11,232 nt of DNA from Acidiferrobacterales bacterium (GCA_919902095.1 CAKKQL010000065.1:1-11232); one strand, 5' to 3'; positions 1-7,658 are shown, counted from the stretch's first letter. Program-made: numbers and translations. The notes: generated from the sequence alone by a model not told the origin.

Positions 1-2
1 AC

Positions 3-323
3 ATAGTCGATCTAATCAAGAAGGGCGCAACCTTGGAGGCTCAGGAAAAGATACTAGAACTACGTGAGGCCGCGCTCGAACTACAGGAAGAGAATATCGA
101 GCTAAGAGAAAAACTGGCAACTCTTGAAGCGAAAATTAAGCAGAAGGAACAGCTTGTTTTCGATGGACACGTCTATTGGAAGCAATCTGAGAATGGGAAG
201 GAAGGTCCATTTTGTCCTACTTGCCAGGACACGAAGCAAAGACTTGTAAGATTGCATAAGGATGGGACCGGTTGGTGGTGCCATCCATGCAGTAAACTCT
301 TCGGATCACATGACTACGCATAA
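3..323 (+). CDS. Partial small protein with coiled coil and C-terminal zinc ribbon (5' end outside window)
   Basis: The reading frame is open to the left edge, so the start most likely lies upstream. A TTG at position 33 could serve as a start, but the codons before it (IVDLIKKGAT) read as natural protein. The first ~50 visible residues are rich in Glu, Leu and Lys with heptad-like spacing (ELREAALELQEENIELREKL) and should form a coiled coil. The C-terminal half carries CPTC and CHPC pairs about 22 residues apart with aromatic residues around them, the pattern of a zinc ribbon; it ends GSHDYA. Similar coiled-coil plus zinc-ribbon proteins occur as hypothetical proteins in many proteobacteria, often in accessory regions. 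The function is unknown; binding of nucleic acid or protein through the ribbon is only a guess. Base composition is clearly more AT-rich than the hydrogenase genes to the right. Confidence 0.7.
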   Translation: MVDLIKKGATLEAQEKILELREAALELQEENIELREKLATLEAKIKQKEQLVFDGHVYWKQSENGKEGPFCPTCQDTKQRLVRLHKDGTGWWCHPCSKLFGSHDYA

Positions 324-414
324 CTGTGTTTTCAACCAGACGCGATATCACGACGGCGCAATATTTTGCACTTGTGCCCCGTACCGGTTAAAACGGTGTT
401 AGCGCTAGAGGCGC

Positions 415-726
415 ATGGCTGAAGGCGATAACATTCCTGCTTGGACTCTGCGTGGAGGTTCTTTCCGCCATAGCTCCACGCCGATGAACTGGGTTAAGAA
501 AAAATCTGGCCAGTGGAATCGGAGAGATCTCGTTCCATACGGCAAGGTTAATGCGGAGTATCGAAGAAAATATTTTGTTTGCCCTGAGTGCCAAAATGAA
601 CTTGTGCCTTTGGAAAGGGAGTATCGGTTTGGCTGCTTAGAATGTAAATTGGTATTCGGTTGGGGCTTCAGTAGCCTATACGGTTTTGGTAAAGGGCACG
701 AACGTGCTGAATATATTCAGAGCTGA
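415..726 (+). CDS. Small zinc-ribbon-like hypothetical protein
   Basis: This 103-residue protein is not one I recognise. Two pairs, CPEC (residues 56-59) and CLEC (74-77), 14 residues apart, make a likely single zinc-binding ribbon. A basic, Trp- and Arg-rich N-terminal half precedes it, and an aromatic and Gly-rich tail (FGWGFSSLYGFGKG) follows. There is no signal peptide or membrane segment. The ATG at 415 has only a weak purine stretch (AGAGG at 407-411) very close to it. An ATG at 484 is an alternative start that would keep the whole ribbon. The gene lies 91 bases after the other zinc-ribbon gene in the same direction and shares its lower GC content. It converges on hypE with 54 bases between the stop codons. 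Nothing links it to hydrogenase function, and it probably belongs to the neighbouring accessory region. Confidence 0.6.
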   Translation: MAEGDNIPAWTLRGGSFRHSSTPMNWVKKKSGQWNRRDLVPYGKVNAEYRRKYFVCPECQNELVPLEREYRFGCLECKLVFGWGFSSLYGFGKGHERAEYIQS

Positions 727-780
727 CCCGCGGTTTGAGGCTGATGCGCAAAACGACAGTGCGTGGCACTCAGTTGTACG

Positions 781-1839
781 TTAACAAATTCTCGGCAGCG
801 GATCGTCTTCCAGATCTTCCAGCACCCGCTCGCCGCCAAGTTCGGTTTGCAGCACCACATGTGATTTTGAATTTTCCACCACGCCGATAATCGCCGCGCC
901 ATTTCCCTGTAGCAGTTTCTTCCACGTGGAAAGTGCTGTGTCGGCCTGATCAGCTGCAACAACGGCGACGACGCGGCCTTCGCAGGCAAGGTAATAGGGG
1001 TCATAGCCAAGCATTTCGCACACCGACACCACCGGATCACGTACCGGAACTGATTCAGCCCGCAGGCGCACGCCCAAGCCCGTCGCGCGGGCGATTTCGT
1101 TGGCAATCATCGCAAGCCCGCCGCGAGTAGGGTCGCGCATGAAGCGCAGCCCCGGAAGGCCGAGCAGGGCGGAGGTGAGGGGATAAACGCTGGCGCTGTC
1201 GGATTGCAGGTCGCCGCGCAGGCCGAACTGTTCGCGCGCGAACATGACGGCAATACCGTGGTCGCCCACCGGCCCGCTGACGAGAATCACGTCGCCCGGT
1301 TTTATCTTGTCCATGCCGAGCTTCAGATTCCGGTCTTTTACGCCGATGCCCGTGGTCGCGAGATACAGCCCGCCGCCTTCGCCACGGGGCACGACCTTGG
1401 TGTCACCGCAGGCCACTTGCACGCCTGCTTCCTTCGCTGCGCGCGCGAGGCTCGCGATCACGCGGTCGAGGAGCGCGACTTCCAGCCCTTCTTCGATGAA
1501 GGCGTTGAGGCTGAGATAAAGCGGTTTCGCGCCGGCGACGGAAAGATCGTTTACCGTCCCGTGCACCGCAAGCGAGCCGATGTCGCCGCCGGGGAACTCC
1601 AGCGGCTGCACCGTGAAGCCGTCGGTGGTGAACATCACCTCGCCGCCCCCCTGTCTTATATCCGGCAGCGGCACGGCGTCGGCCTGGATGTCGAGCAGGG
1701 GATTGGACAGGTGGCGCGCGAACACCGACTCGATCAGCTCGCGCATGTAGCGCCCGCCGTTGCCGTGGGCGAGCGAAATGTGCGTGTGGCCCTCGACGGG
1801 GGCCGATTCAACGAGATGCGGTTTCGATGATTTGCCCAT
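781..1839 (-). CDS. hypE: Hydrogenase maturation protein HypE (carbamoyl dehydratase)
   Basis: HypE accepts a carbamoyl group from HypF on its C-terminal cysteine and dehydrates it with ATP to a thiocyanate, the source of the CN ligands of the [NiFe] active site. It acts in the cytoplasm. The 352-residue protein has the family's usual length and ends in PRIC, so the essential terminal Cys is present. The N-terminal HGNGG motif (residues 25-29), the segment DGFTVQPLEFPGGDIG and the CGDTKVVP segment are typical of this PurM/AIR-synthase-like ATP-binding fold. The ATG at 1839 lies inside the end of hypF, overlapping it by 32 bases, which suggests translational coupling. It is the last gene of the minus-strand hyp operon. 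It meets the small + strand gene tail to tail, and I see no convincing terminator in the 54 bases between them. Confidence 0.97.
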   Translation of the reverse strand: MGKSSKPHLVESAPVEGHTHISLAHGNGGRYMRELIESVFARHLSNPLLDIQADAVPLPDIRQGGGEVMFTTDGFTVQPLEFPGGDIGSLAVHGTVNDLSVAGAKPLYLSLNAFIEEGLEVALLDRVIASLARAAKEAGVQVACGDTKVVPRGEGGGLYLATTGIGVKDRNLKLGMDKIKPGDVILVSGPVGDHGIAVMFAREQFGLRGDLQSDSASVYPLTSALLGLPGLRFMRDPTRGGLAMIANEIARATGLGVRLRAESVPVRDPVVSVCEMLGYDPYYLACEGRVVAVVAADQADTALSTWKKLLQGNGAAIIGVVENSKSHVVLQTELGGERVLEDLEDDPLPRIC

Positions 1840-4198
1840 AGCTGATTCCCGCGTCGTTACAGGGTAGCTGTTGCCCCAGGCGTGTGTCGAATCCGGCGGC
1901 GGCGAGCAGCGCCAGCGCGCGCTCCATCAGCACGCGGTTCTGGAATACGCCGCCGGAAAGGCCGACGGTGAAATCACCGTGCGTTTCGCGCAATGCCTTG
2001 GCCTGTTCAACCAGCGCCTGTGTGAGGCTGGCATGGAAGATTGCCGCGCGTTCGGCAGTAGAGATAGATTCATTCATAAGAATGGGTAACAGCGGTGCCC
2101 AGTCGGCGCGCAAGACACCATTTTTGTCTGCCGTGAGTGGCAGCGTGACAGGTTCCGCGTCATCGTCCACAGTCGCTTCTAATAACATTGGTCCCTGGCC
2201 TTCGAAGCTGGATTTGTAATTGAGTCCGGTGAACGCTGCGGCAGCGTCGAACAGCCGCCCGACGGCGGAGGTCTGCGGCGCGTTCAGGCGTTTGTCCCAG
2301 GCCTGGCGCAGGATGGTCGTGTCTTCGGGGCAGTCGCGCCACTCCATTCCGGCTTCCCAACACAGCGCCGCCGCTGAGCGCCACGGTTCGCGCCCGGCCT
2401 TTTCGCCGCCGGGGAGATGGAACGGCCGGAAGCTTGCGGCGCGTTTCCATTTTCCCGGTATTCCCAACAATGCCTCACCACCCCAGAGCGTGCCATCCTC
2501 ACCGTAACCCACGCCATCCCAGGTAAACACCAGCCAGTTTTTCACTTCCGGGTATTCGCCTGCGAGCGCGGAAGCATGGGCGTGGTGGTGGAGCACGGAA
2601 ACAAGCGGCAGGCCAAGCTTCTTCGCAAAGCGCGTGCTTGCGTAGCCCGGATGCGTGTCGCACGCGACGCGCAGCGCTGTCACGCCATAGAGCTGCTGCA
2701 AATCGGCGATCACCTGCTCGAACACGTCGAGCGAGCGCGGTGCATCGAGGTCGCCGATGTGCGGCGAAACCACGACGCGGTTGCCCCAGGCGAGCGCGAC
2801 GGTGTTTTTCATGTGCCCGCCGACGGCGAGCATGGGCTCGGGAAGCGTGAACGGCAATTCCAGCTCCAGCGGCGCCATGCCGCGCCCGAGGCGCAGCGGA
2901 TGCGGGCTGCCGGCGATGACGCGATACACCGGATCGTCCGCCGGGCGCGCGATGGGGCGGTTGTGGTGCAGGAACGCCTCGGCGACATGCTTGAGCCGTG
3001 CGTCGGCCTCGGCATTGTCGGTCAGCACCGGTTCGCCGCTGATGTTGCCCGAGGTCGCCACCAGCGGACCGCCGAAATCATTCAATATCGAGTGATGCAG
3101 CGGGCTGTAGGGCAGGAACACGCCAATTTCTTTTAAGCCGGGAGCAATATTTTCTGAAAGGCTCCTGGCAACCAGTTCCCCTTCTCCCTTGAGGGAGAGG
3201 GATGGGGTGAGGGTGTTGCTCGGTTCGGTTTCCCCCTCACCCTTACCCTCTCCCCCGTGGACGGAGGAGAGGGGATCATGCGAGAAAAGCGTGCTTGCAC
3301 GCTTTTCTATTAAAACTATGGGTCGCATGGGGTCGCGCAGCAGCCGCGCCTGTTCGGCATCCGGCATGGCGACCTCGCGCACGGCGTCGAGACCGTCTTT
3401 CCCGCGCCAGGGAAACATCACCGCCAGCGGTTTGTGTGGGCGTGGCTTCTTCTCGCGCAGGCGCACGACCGCGGCCTCGTTGCGCGCATCGCACATCAGG
3501 TGATACCCGCCGATGCCCTTGACCGCGACGATCTTCCCCGCACGCAGGGCGGCGACGCAGGCAACCAGTGCATTCGGCGTGTCGCGGACTTCCGTCGCCG
3601 CATCGCGGTACGAAAGCTGCGGCCCGCAGACTGGACAGGCGACGGGTTCGGCGTGGAACCGGCGATCGAGGGGATTCTCGTATTCGCGCCGGCAGTCGGG
3701 GCACAGCGCGAATCCGGCCATGGTCGTGTTTGGTCGGTCGTACGGCAGGCGACTTATTAAGGTGTAGCGCGGCCCGCACTGGGTGCAGTTGATGAAGGGA
3801 TACCGGTGGCGGCGGTCTTTTGGATCGTTCAGTTCGCGCAGGCAGTCGTCGCAGGCGAAGAAATCCGGCGGCACGTGAATGTCGGCCGCGCCCTTACTGC
3901 TCGGCGCAATCTCGAAACGCATATGCGCTTCGGCCGGAGCCGGTTCGCTCGCAAGCAGGCGTGGCTGGGAAAGCGGCGGGGCTTCGGCAATCAGCGCGCG
4001 CTCGAACGCCGCGAGCGCATCGTCCGGCCCTTCGACGTGAATCTCCACCCGGCCGCTGGCGTTCATTACCCAGCCATTCAGGCCGAAGCGGTGCGCGAGC
4101 CGGTACACGAACGGCCGGAAACCCACGCCCTGCACCCGGCCTGCGAGCGTGAGCCGGCGGGCGGCGACCGCGGACTGTTGGGCAGCGTGCGGACGCAC
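1808..4198 (-). CDS. hypF: Hydrogenase maturation carbamoyltransferase HypF, with in-frame repeat insertion
   Basis: HypF turns carbamoyl phosphate and ATP into carbamoyl-adenylate and passes the carbamoyl group to HypE, releasing AMP. All domains are visible in order: acylphosphatase (residues ~15-100, RVQGVGFRPF), two zinc fingers (Cys 116/119, 138/141, 166/169, 188/191), YrdC-like adenylation domain (~205-390), and Kae1-like carbamoyltransferase domain (~455-796) with VLHHHAH at 535-541 and GLSGGVFQN near the end. I chose the GTG at 4198, two bases after the pap stop. It gives 796 residues, against about 750 for E. coli HypF; an upstream ATG at 4288 would add 30 low-complexity residues inside pap. 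The surplus is explained by roughly 43 extra residues (about 302-345) between the conserved RPIVLIEKR and LSENIAPGL segments, encoded by a palindromic repeat. No stop or frameshift results, so the gene looks functional. Confidence 0.96.
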   Translation of the reverse strand: MRPHAAQQSAVAARRLTLAGRVQGVGFRPFVYRLAHRFGLNGWVMNASGRVEIHVEGPDDALAAFERALIAEAPPLSQPRLLASEPAPAEAHMRFEIAPSSKGAADIHVPPDFFACDDCLRELNDPKDRRHRYPFINCTQCGPRYTLISRLPYDRPNTTMAGFALCPDCRREYENPLDRRFHAEPVACPVCGPQLSYRDAATEVRDTPNALVACVAALRAGKIVAVKGIGGYHLMCDARNEAAVVRLREKKPRPHKPLAVMFPWRGKDGLDAVREVAMPDAEQARLLRDPMRPIVLIEKRASTLFSHDPLSSVHGGEGKGEGETEPSNTLTPSLSLKGEGELVARSLSENIAPGLKEIGVFLPYSPLHHSILNDFGGPLVATSGNISGEPVLTDNAEADARLKHVAEAFLHHNRPIARPADDPVYRVIAGSPHPLRLGRGMAPLELELPFTLPEPMLAVGGHMKNTVALAWGNRVVVSPHIGDLDAPRSLDVFEQVIADLQQLYGVTALRVACDTHPGYASTRFAKKLGLPLVSVLHHHAHASALAGEYPEVKNWLVFTWDGVGYGEDGTLWGGEALLGIPGKWKRAASFRPFHLPGGEKAGREPWRSAAALCWEAGMEWRDCPEDTTILRQAWDKRLNAPQTSAVGRLFDAAAAFTGLNYKSSFEGQGPMLLEATVDDDAEPVTLPLTADKNGVLRADWAPLLPILMNESISTAERAAIFHASLTQALVEQAKALRETHGDFTVGLSGGVFQNRVLMERALALLAAAGFDTRLGQQLPCNDAGISYGQIIETASR
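3181..3274. repeat. Palindromic GGGAGAGGG/GGGTGAGGG repeat inserted in frame in hypF
   Basis: Two inverted arms, 3193-3213 and 3234-3254, match at 18 of 21 positions around a 20-base centre. Each arm also folds on itself. The left hairpin is 3181-3189 with 3192-3200 (8 Watson-Crick pairs and one wobble). The right hairpin is 3246-3257 with 3262-3273 (11 of 12). The motif resembles the dispersed GGGAGAGGG...GGGTGAGGG repeat that I recall from many beta- and gammaproteobacterial genomes; that match is from memory. It is read in the hypF frame as an acidic, Gly/Ser-rich stretch (GGEGKGEGE, LTPSLSLKGEGE) that has no counterpart in ordinary HypF. Confidence 0.85.
3283..3308. repeat. Perfect 12-bp inverted repeat at the edge of the hypF insertion
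   Basis: AGAAAAGCGTGC (3283-3294) and its exact reverse complement (3297-3308) are separated by TT. On the minus strand the half at 3297-3308 encodes the native HypF residues around EKR, while the other half begins the inserted segment. This could be an inverted duplication made when the repeat arrived, or a second small palindromic element. A transcription terminator is unlikely, since it lies in the middle of a gene and no U-run follows on the coding strand. Confidence 0.7.
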
Positions 4199-4200
4199 GG

Positions 4201-5679
4201 TTAGAGTGCCTGTTCGAGGCGCTCGCACAGCGTCTTCAGCACCTCGATGCGGGCATGGCGTTTGTCGTTGGCCGCGATCAGCGTCCACGGTGCGATCTCG
4301 GTGCCGGTGCGGTCAATCATGTCGCACGCCGCCTTCTCGTAGGCCTGCCACTTGTCGCGGTTGCGCCAGTCCTCGGGCGTGAGCTTGTAGCGCTTGTAGC
4401 CGATGTCCTCGCGTTCCTTGAAGCGCTGCAACTGCTCCTCGGCGCTGATCTGGAGCCAGAACTTGACCAGCACCGCGCCGTGGCGCACGAGCTGTTCTTC
4501 GAAGTCGTTGATCTCGCTGTAGGCGCGCATCCAGTCGTACTCGGCGCACAGACCCTCGACGCGTTCGACCAGCACGCGCCCGTACCACGAGCGGTCGAAG
4601 ACGGCGATGCGCCCGTGGGGCGGCAGCCGCCGCCAGAAGCGCCACAGGTAGGGTTGGGCCAGCTCCTCGTCGCTCGGCGCGGCGATGGCGTGCACCTCGT
4701 ACTGGCGCGCGTCGAGCGCGCCGGTGATGCGGCGGATGGCGCCGCCCTTGCCGGCGGCGTCCACGCCCTCGAACGCGACCAGCACCGGCAGCTTGCGGAA
4801 GCGCTTGTGGCGCGTGAGCAGGTTGAGCCGGCCCTGCCATTTTTCGAGCTGGTTCTCGTACTTGTCCTTGGCCAGCGACTGCGTCAGGTCGAGCGCGCGT
4901 AGCAACTGGCGGTTGTCGAGCAGGTCTGGCGACAGCGGGGCGGCGGGCGGGCGCGGCGCCGGGGTCTTCGCATCCAGTCGCCGGCGCAGCGCTTCGAGCA
5001 CGATGCGCCCGGCGGTGAGGCCGCGGTAACGCGCGTCGGCGCCCTCGATCACGATCCACGGCGCGTCGGCGGTGCTGGTCTGGCGCAGCGCGCGCTCGCT
5101 CACCTTGTAGAACTTGTCGTACAGCCTGAAATGCTGCCAGTCGCGCTCGGTCACGCGCCAGCGCGTCTTCGGGTCCTGCTCCAGTGTCTTCAGGCGCTGC
5201 TTCTGGCGCTTCTTGGAGAGGTGGAACCAGAACTTGAGGATGAGCGCGCCCTCGTCGGTGAGCATCTTCTCGAAGCGCACGTTCTGTTCCATCGCCTGGT
5301 CGAGCGCGGCGTTGCCGGTCTCGCCGTAGGCGCGCGCCAGAATCGGCTGCGAGTACCACGAGCCGAAGAAGATGCCGATGCGGCCCTTGGGCGGCAACTC
5401 GCGCCAGAAGTGCGCCATCGGCGGGTACCGGCGCTCGTCTTTCGTCGGCTCGGTCAGGGCGTGGGTGGCGATGTGGCGCGGGTCCATCCATTCCTTGAGC
5501 AGGTTGACGGTCTCGCCCTTGCCGGCGCCGTCCACGCCGTTGACGAGGATGAGCACGGGAAAGCGCACCGCGTCGAGCAGCTCGTACTGCGCCCGGAGCA
5601 ACGCCTCGCGCAGCTTCGGCAGCTCGCGCTCGTAGGCGCTCTTGTCGATCGTGTGGCCAAGCTCGGCGGATTCGAACAT
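4201..5679 (-). CDS. pap: Polyphosphate:AMP phosphotransferase (tandem PPK2 domains)
   Basis: This enzyme phosphorylates AMP to ADP using polyphosphate (class II PPK2, cytoplasmic). The 492-residue protein has the usual tandem layout. The N-terminal PPK2 domain (~15-235) has P-loop GVDGAGKGET (48-57) but FFGSWYS where the catalytic Asp motif is expected. The C-terminal domain (~255-490) has P-loop GVDAAGKGG (305-313) and the intact FDRSWYGR motif (361-368). One degenerate and one intact domain is the known arrangement for Pap. I chose the ATG at 5679, 17 bases after the hypD stop, because the frame further upstream is the antisense-like, Arg-rich overlap with hypD. It is followed at two bases by the GTG of hypF. 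A location inside a hyp operon is not standard; the link to HypF, which releases AMP, is inference. A nucleoside-diphosphate-forming PPK2 of other specificity is possible but less likely given the tandem domains. Confidence 0.93.
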   Translation of the reverse strand: MFESAELGHTIDKSAYERELPKLREALLRAQYELLDAVRFPVLILVNGVDGAGKGETVNLLKEWMDPRHIATHALTEPTKDERRYPPMAHFWRELPPKGRIGIFFGSWYSQPILARAYGETGNAALDQAMEQNVRFEKMLTDEGALILKFWFHLSKKRQKQRLKTLEQDPKTRWRVTERDWQHFRLYDKFYKVSERALRQTSTADAPWIVIEGADARYRGLTAGRIVLEALRRRLDAKTPAPRPPAAPLSPDLLDNRQLLRALDLTQSLAKDKYENQLEKWQGRLNLLTRHKRFRKLPVLVAFEGVDAAGKGGAIRRITGALDARQYEVHAIAAPSDEELAQPYLWRFWRRLPPHGRIAVFDRSWYGRVLVERVEGLCAEYDWMRAYSEINDFEEQLVRHGAVLVKFWLQISAEEQLQRFKEREDIGYKRYKLTPEDWRNRDKWQAYEKAACDMIDRTGTEIAPWTLIAANDKRHARIEVLKTLCERLEQAL

Positions 5680-5696
5680 GACGTGGGCGCGTGGTG

Positions 5697-6806
5697 TCAG
5701 CCGACCGCGGTCTTCTTCGACTCGCGCACGCCGCCGGCCCACCAGATGCGGCAGGCGCCTTCGTCCGAGACCATGCACGGGCCGATGGGATGGCGCGGCG
5801 TGCAGGCGCGGCCGTACAGGTAGCACTCGTTCGGGTAGATCTTGCCGAGCACCACGCGCGCACAGTCGCAGCCGGGCGGCATCTCGCCCTTGCGCTTGCG
5901 CGCTTCGGTATCGTAAGTCGGGAACTGCTTGCGCGCGTCATGGGCCGCGAGGCTCTTCTTCAACGCGAAACCGGATTTCGGGATGATGCCGACGCCGCGC
6001 CAGTTGGCGTCGGTCACGTCCAGCGTCTGCGCCATCTGCGCCCGTGCCGTGGGATTGCCGCCGGCGTGCGCGACCTCGGGATAGCAGTTGTCGAGAAAGG
6101 AACGGCCTTCGAGTTTCTGGCGCAGCACCGAATACATCGCCGCCAGCAGGCTTTCGGGCGTGAAGCCGGCGACCGCCGCCGGCAATCCGTGCCGCTCGAC
6201 CACGAAGTTCCATTCCTCCGGACCCATGATGGTCGAGACATGGCCCGGGGCGATGAGCGCATCGAATCCCGCAGATTCGCTTTCGAGCAGCATCGCCACC
6301 GCCGGCCAGGTGAGCCGGCCGCTGAGCAGCACGAACAGATTATCTGGCACGCCCTCGGCGAGCATGCCGGCGACCGGCGCGGTCGTGGTCTCGAAACCGG
6401 CCGCAAAGAACACCACCGGCGTGCCGGAATTCTCGCGCGCGATGCGCACCGCCTCGGCCGGCGAGGCGATGGGGCGGATATCGGCGCCGCGCGCCTTCGC
6501 CTCTTCCAGCGAGCGCGCCTCGTTCTTCGGCGCGTTCACCGGCACGCGCAGCATGTCACCGAAGGCGACGAGGATGATCTTCTCGTGGAGCGCGAGCTGG
6601 ATCGCCTGGTACACGTCCTCTTCCGGACAGACGCACACCGGACAACCGGGACCGGGGATAAGCTCGATGTTCTTCGGCAGCGCGCCGCGCAGGCCGGCCA
6701 TCGTGATCGAACGCTCGTGGCCGCCGCAGACGTTCATGATGCGCAGCTTCGGCGGCAGCGGCAGCGAGCGGATTTTTTCCAGCCAGTCTTTGGCGCTGAG
6801 GGCCAT
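5697..6806 (-). CDS. hypD: Hydrogenase maturation protein HypD
   Basis: HypD is the Fe-S scaffold which, in complex with HypC, holds the iron while the two CN and the CO ligands are attached. The 369-residue protein is of normal length and carries all signature motifs: CGGHE (27-31), GPGCPVC (52-58), GFETT (137-141), APGHVS (186-191) and the Cys-rich C-terminal region with Cys 313, 315, 328, 335, 344 and 352, which includes the [4Fe-4S] ligands. The ATG at 6806 lies six bases after the hypB stop, and no alternative start is needed. The C-terminal tail (RESKKTAVG) is unremarkable. It is the fourth gene of the minus-strand operon and is followed after 17 bases by pap. All expected functional residues that I can check are present. 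Confidence 0.97.
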   Translation of the reverse strand: MALSAKDWLEKIRSLPLPPKLRIMNVCGGHERSITMAGLRGALPKNIELIPGPGCPVCVCPEEDVYQAIQLALHEKIILVAFGDMLRVPVNAPKNEARSLEEAKARGADIRPIASPAEAVRIARENSGTPVVFFAAGFETTTAPVAGMLAEGVPDNLFVLLSGRLTWPAVAMLLESESAGFDALIAPGHVSTIMGPEEWNFVVERHGLPAAVAGFTPESLLAAMYSVLRQKLEGRSFLDNCYPEVAHAGGNPTARAQMAQTLDVTDANWRGVGIIPKSGFALKKSLAAHDARKQFPTYDTEARKRKGEMPPGCDCARVVLGKIYPNECYLYGRACTPRHPIGPCMVSDEGACRIWWAGGVRESKKTAVG

Positions 6807-6812
6807 GCGCGT

Positions 6813-7643
6813 TCAGCGTCCCGCCTGGAAGCGCAGGTTGGCGCCGCCGGCGTGCAGGCGCGCACCGTCGGCCTGAACCGTCGGGCGCAGGGAGATTTTG
6901 GCGGCGACGCGCGCGCGTTGCGCCCGCACCTCGGCACGCAGCCAGTCGAGCCACGCCGGCAGGCCAGCGCCGCTCCGGGCCGACAGCCTGAGCACCGGCG
7001 CCGGGCTGGCGAGCGCGCGCAGGTTGGTCTCGGCGCGCGCCGGATCGAAATCGTCCAGCACCGGCAGCAGGTCGGTCTTGGTGAGCAGCAGCAGGTCGGC
7101 GGCGCGGAACATCACCGGATACTTCGACGGCTTGTCGTCGCCCTCGGGGGTCGAGAGCAGCGTCACGTTGCGGTGCTGGCCGAGGTCGAAACTCGCGGGA
7201 CAGACGAGATTGCCGACATTCTCGATGAACAGAATATCCAGACCCGCCAGCTGCATATGGTGCAGGGCGTCGTGCACCATGTGCGCGTCGAGATGGCAGG
7301 CGGTGCCGGTGGTGATCTGGTGCGCCGGCACGCCCTGGGCGCGGATGCGCGCGGCGTCGTTCTCGGTTTCGAGGTCGCCCTCGATGACGGCCAGGCGCAG
7401 CTCATCCCGCAGCGCGCGGATGGTGGCTTCAAGCAACAGCGTCTTGCCGGCGCCGGGCGAGGACATGAGGTTGATGACGAGCACGCCGTGCGCGTCGAAG
7501 TGCTGGCGGTTGTGCGCCGCCTGGCGGTCGTTTTCGGACAGCAGATCGGTGAGCACGCTTACCGCGCTTTGGCCGTGTTCGTTCCTCTTCAGCGCCAAAT
7601 CCTCGTTGGCGTGGGTGACATTGCAGCCACAGGTATCACACAT
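6813..7643 (-). CDS. hypB: Hydrogenase nickel-insertion GTPase HypB
   Basis: HypB is the GTPase that works with HypA to load nickel into the hydrogenase large subunit. The 276-residue protein begins MCDTCGCN, the N-terminal Cys motif of the family, and has no His-rich nickel-storage stretch after it. G-domain motifs are SSPGAGKT (61-68), EGDLETEND (88-96), the metal-site Cys-His pair in TGTACHLDA (116-117), ENVGNLVCP (141-149) and TKTD (188-191). I chose the ATG at 7643 rather than the in-frame TTG at 7655, because the stretch between them contains the Shine-Dalgarno sequence GGGAGG (7648-7653). About 40 residues after WLDWL (237-276), rich in Arg, Ala and Gly, form a tail longer than I expect for HypB. 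The role of that tail is unknown. hypA lies 29 bases upstream and hypD six bases downstream. Confidence 0.97.
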   Translation of the reverse strand: MCDTCGCNVTHANEDLALKRNEHGQSAVSVLTDLLSENDRQAAHNRQHFDAHGVLVINLMSSPGAGKTLLLEATIRALRDELRLAVIEGDLETENDAARIRAQGVPAHQITTGTACHLDAHMVHDALHHMQLAGLDILFIENVGNLVCPASFDLGQHRNVTLLSTPEGDDKPSKYPVMFRAADLLLLTKTDLLPVLDDFDPARAETNLRALASPAPVLRLSARSGAGLPAWLDWLRAEVRAQRARVAAKISLRPTVQADGARLHAGGANLRFQAGR

Positions 7644-7647
7644 AACA

Positions 7648-7653
7648 CCTCCC
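7648..7653 (-). promoter_or_regulatory. Ribosome binding site of hypB
   Basis: GGGAGG on the minus strand, four bases before the ATG at 7643. It decides the start of hypB at MCDTCGC, because the TTG at 7655 lies upstream of this site. Confidence 0.75.
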
Positions 7654-7658
7654 AATGT

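Noticed and set aside
324..414. Possible integron attC site between the two small genes (GTTAGCG near 399, GCATAAC near the first stop)
   Set aside because: Both 7-mers miss the GTTRRRY / RYYYAAC consensus, and I found no paired inner boxes or fold that would make an attC site.
758..770. Hairpin AGTGC-GTG-GCACT between the convergent gene ends, possible terminator
   Set aside because: The stem has only five pairs and no T-run follows on either strand.
3181..3308. The hypF hairpins as a transcription terminator or as a sign of a pseudogene
   Set aside because: The reading frame continues without stop or shift and the downstream HypF motifs are intact; there is no U-run after the stems on the coding strand.
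4313..5941. A 542-codon minus-strand open frame overlapping pap in another phase
   Set aside because: Arg/Ala-rich composition without motifs; pap in the other frame has clear tandem PPK2 domains.
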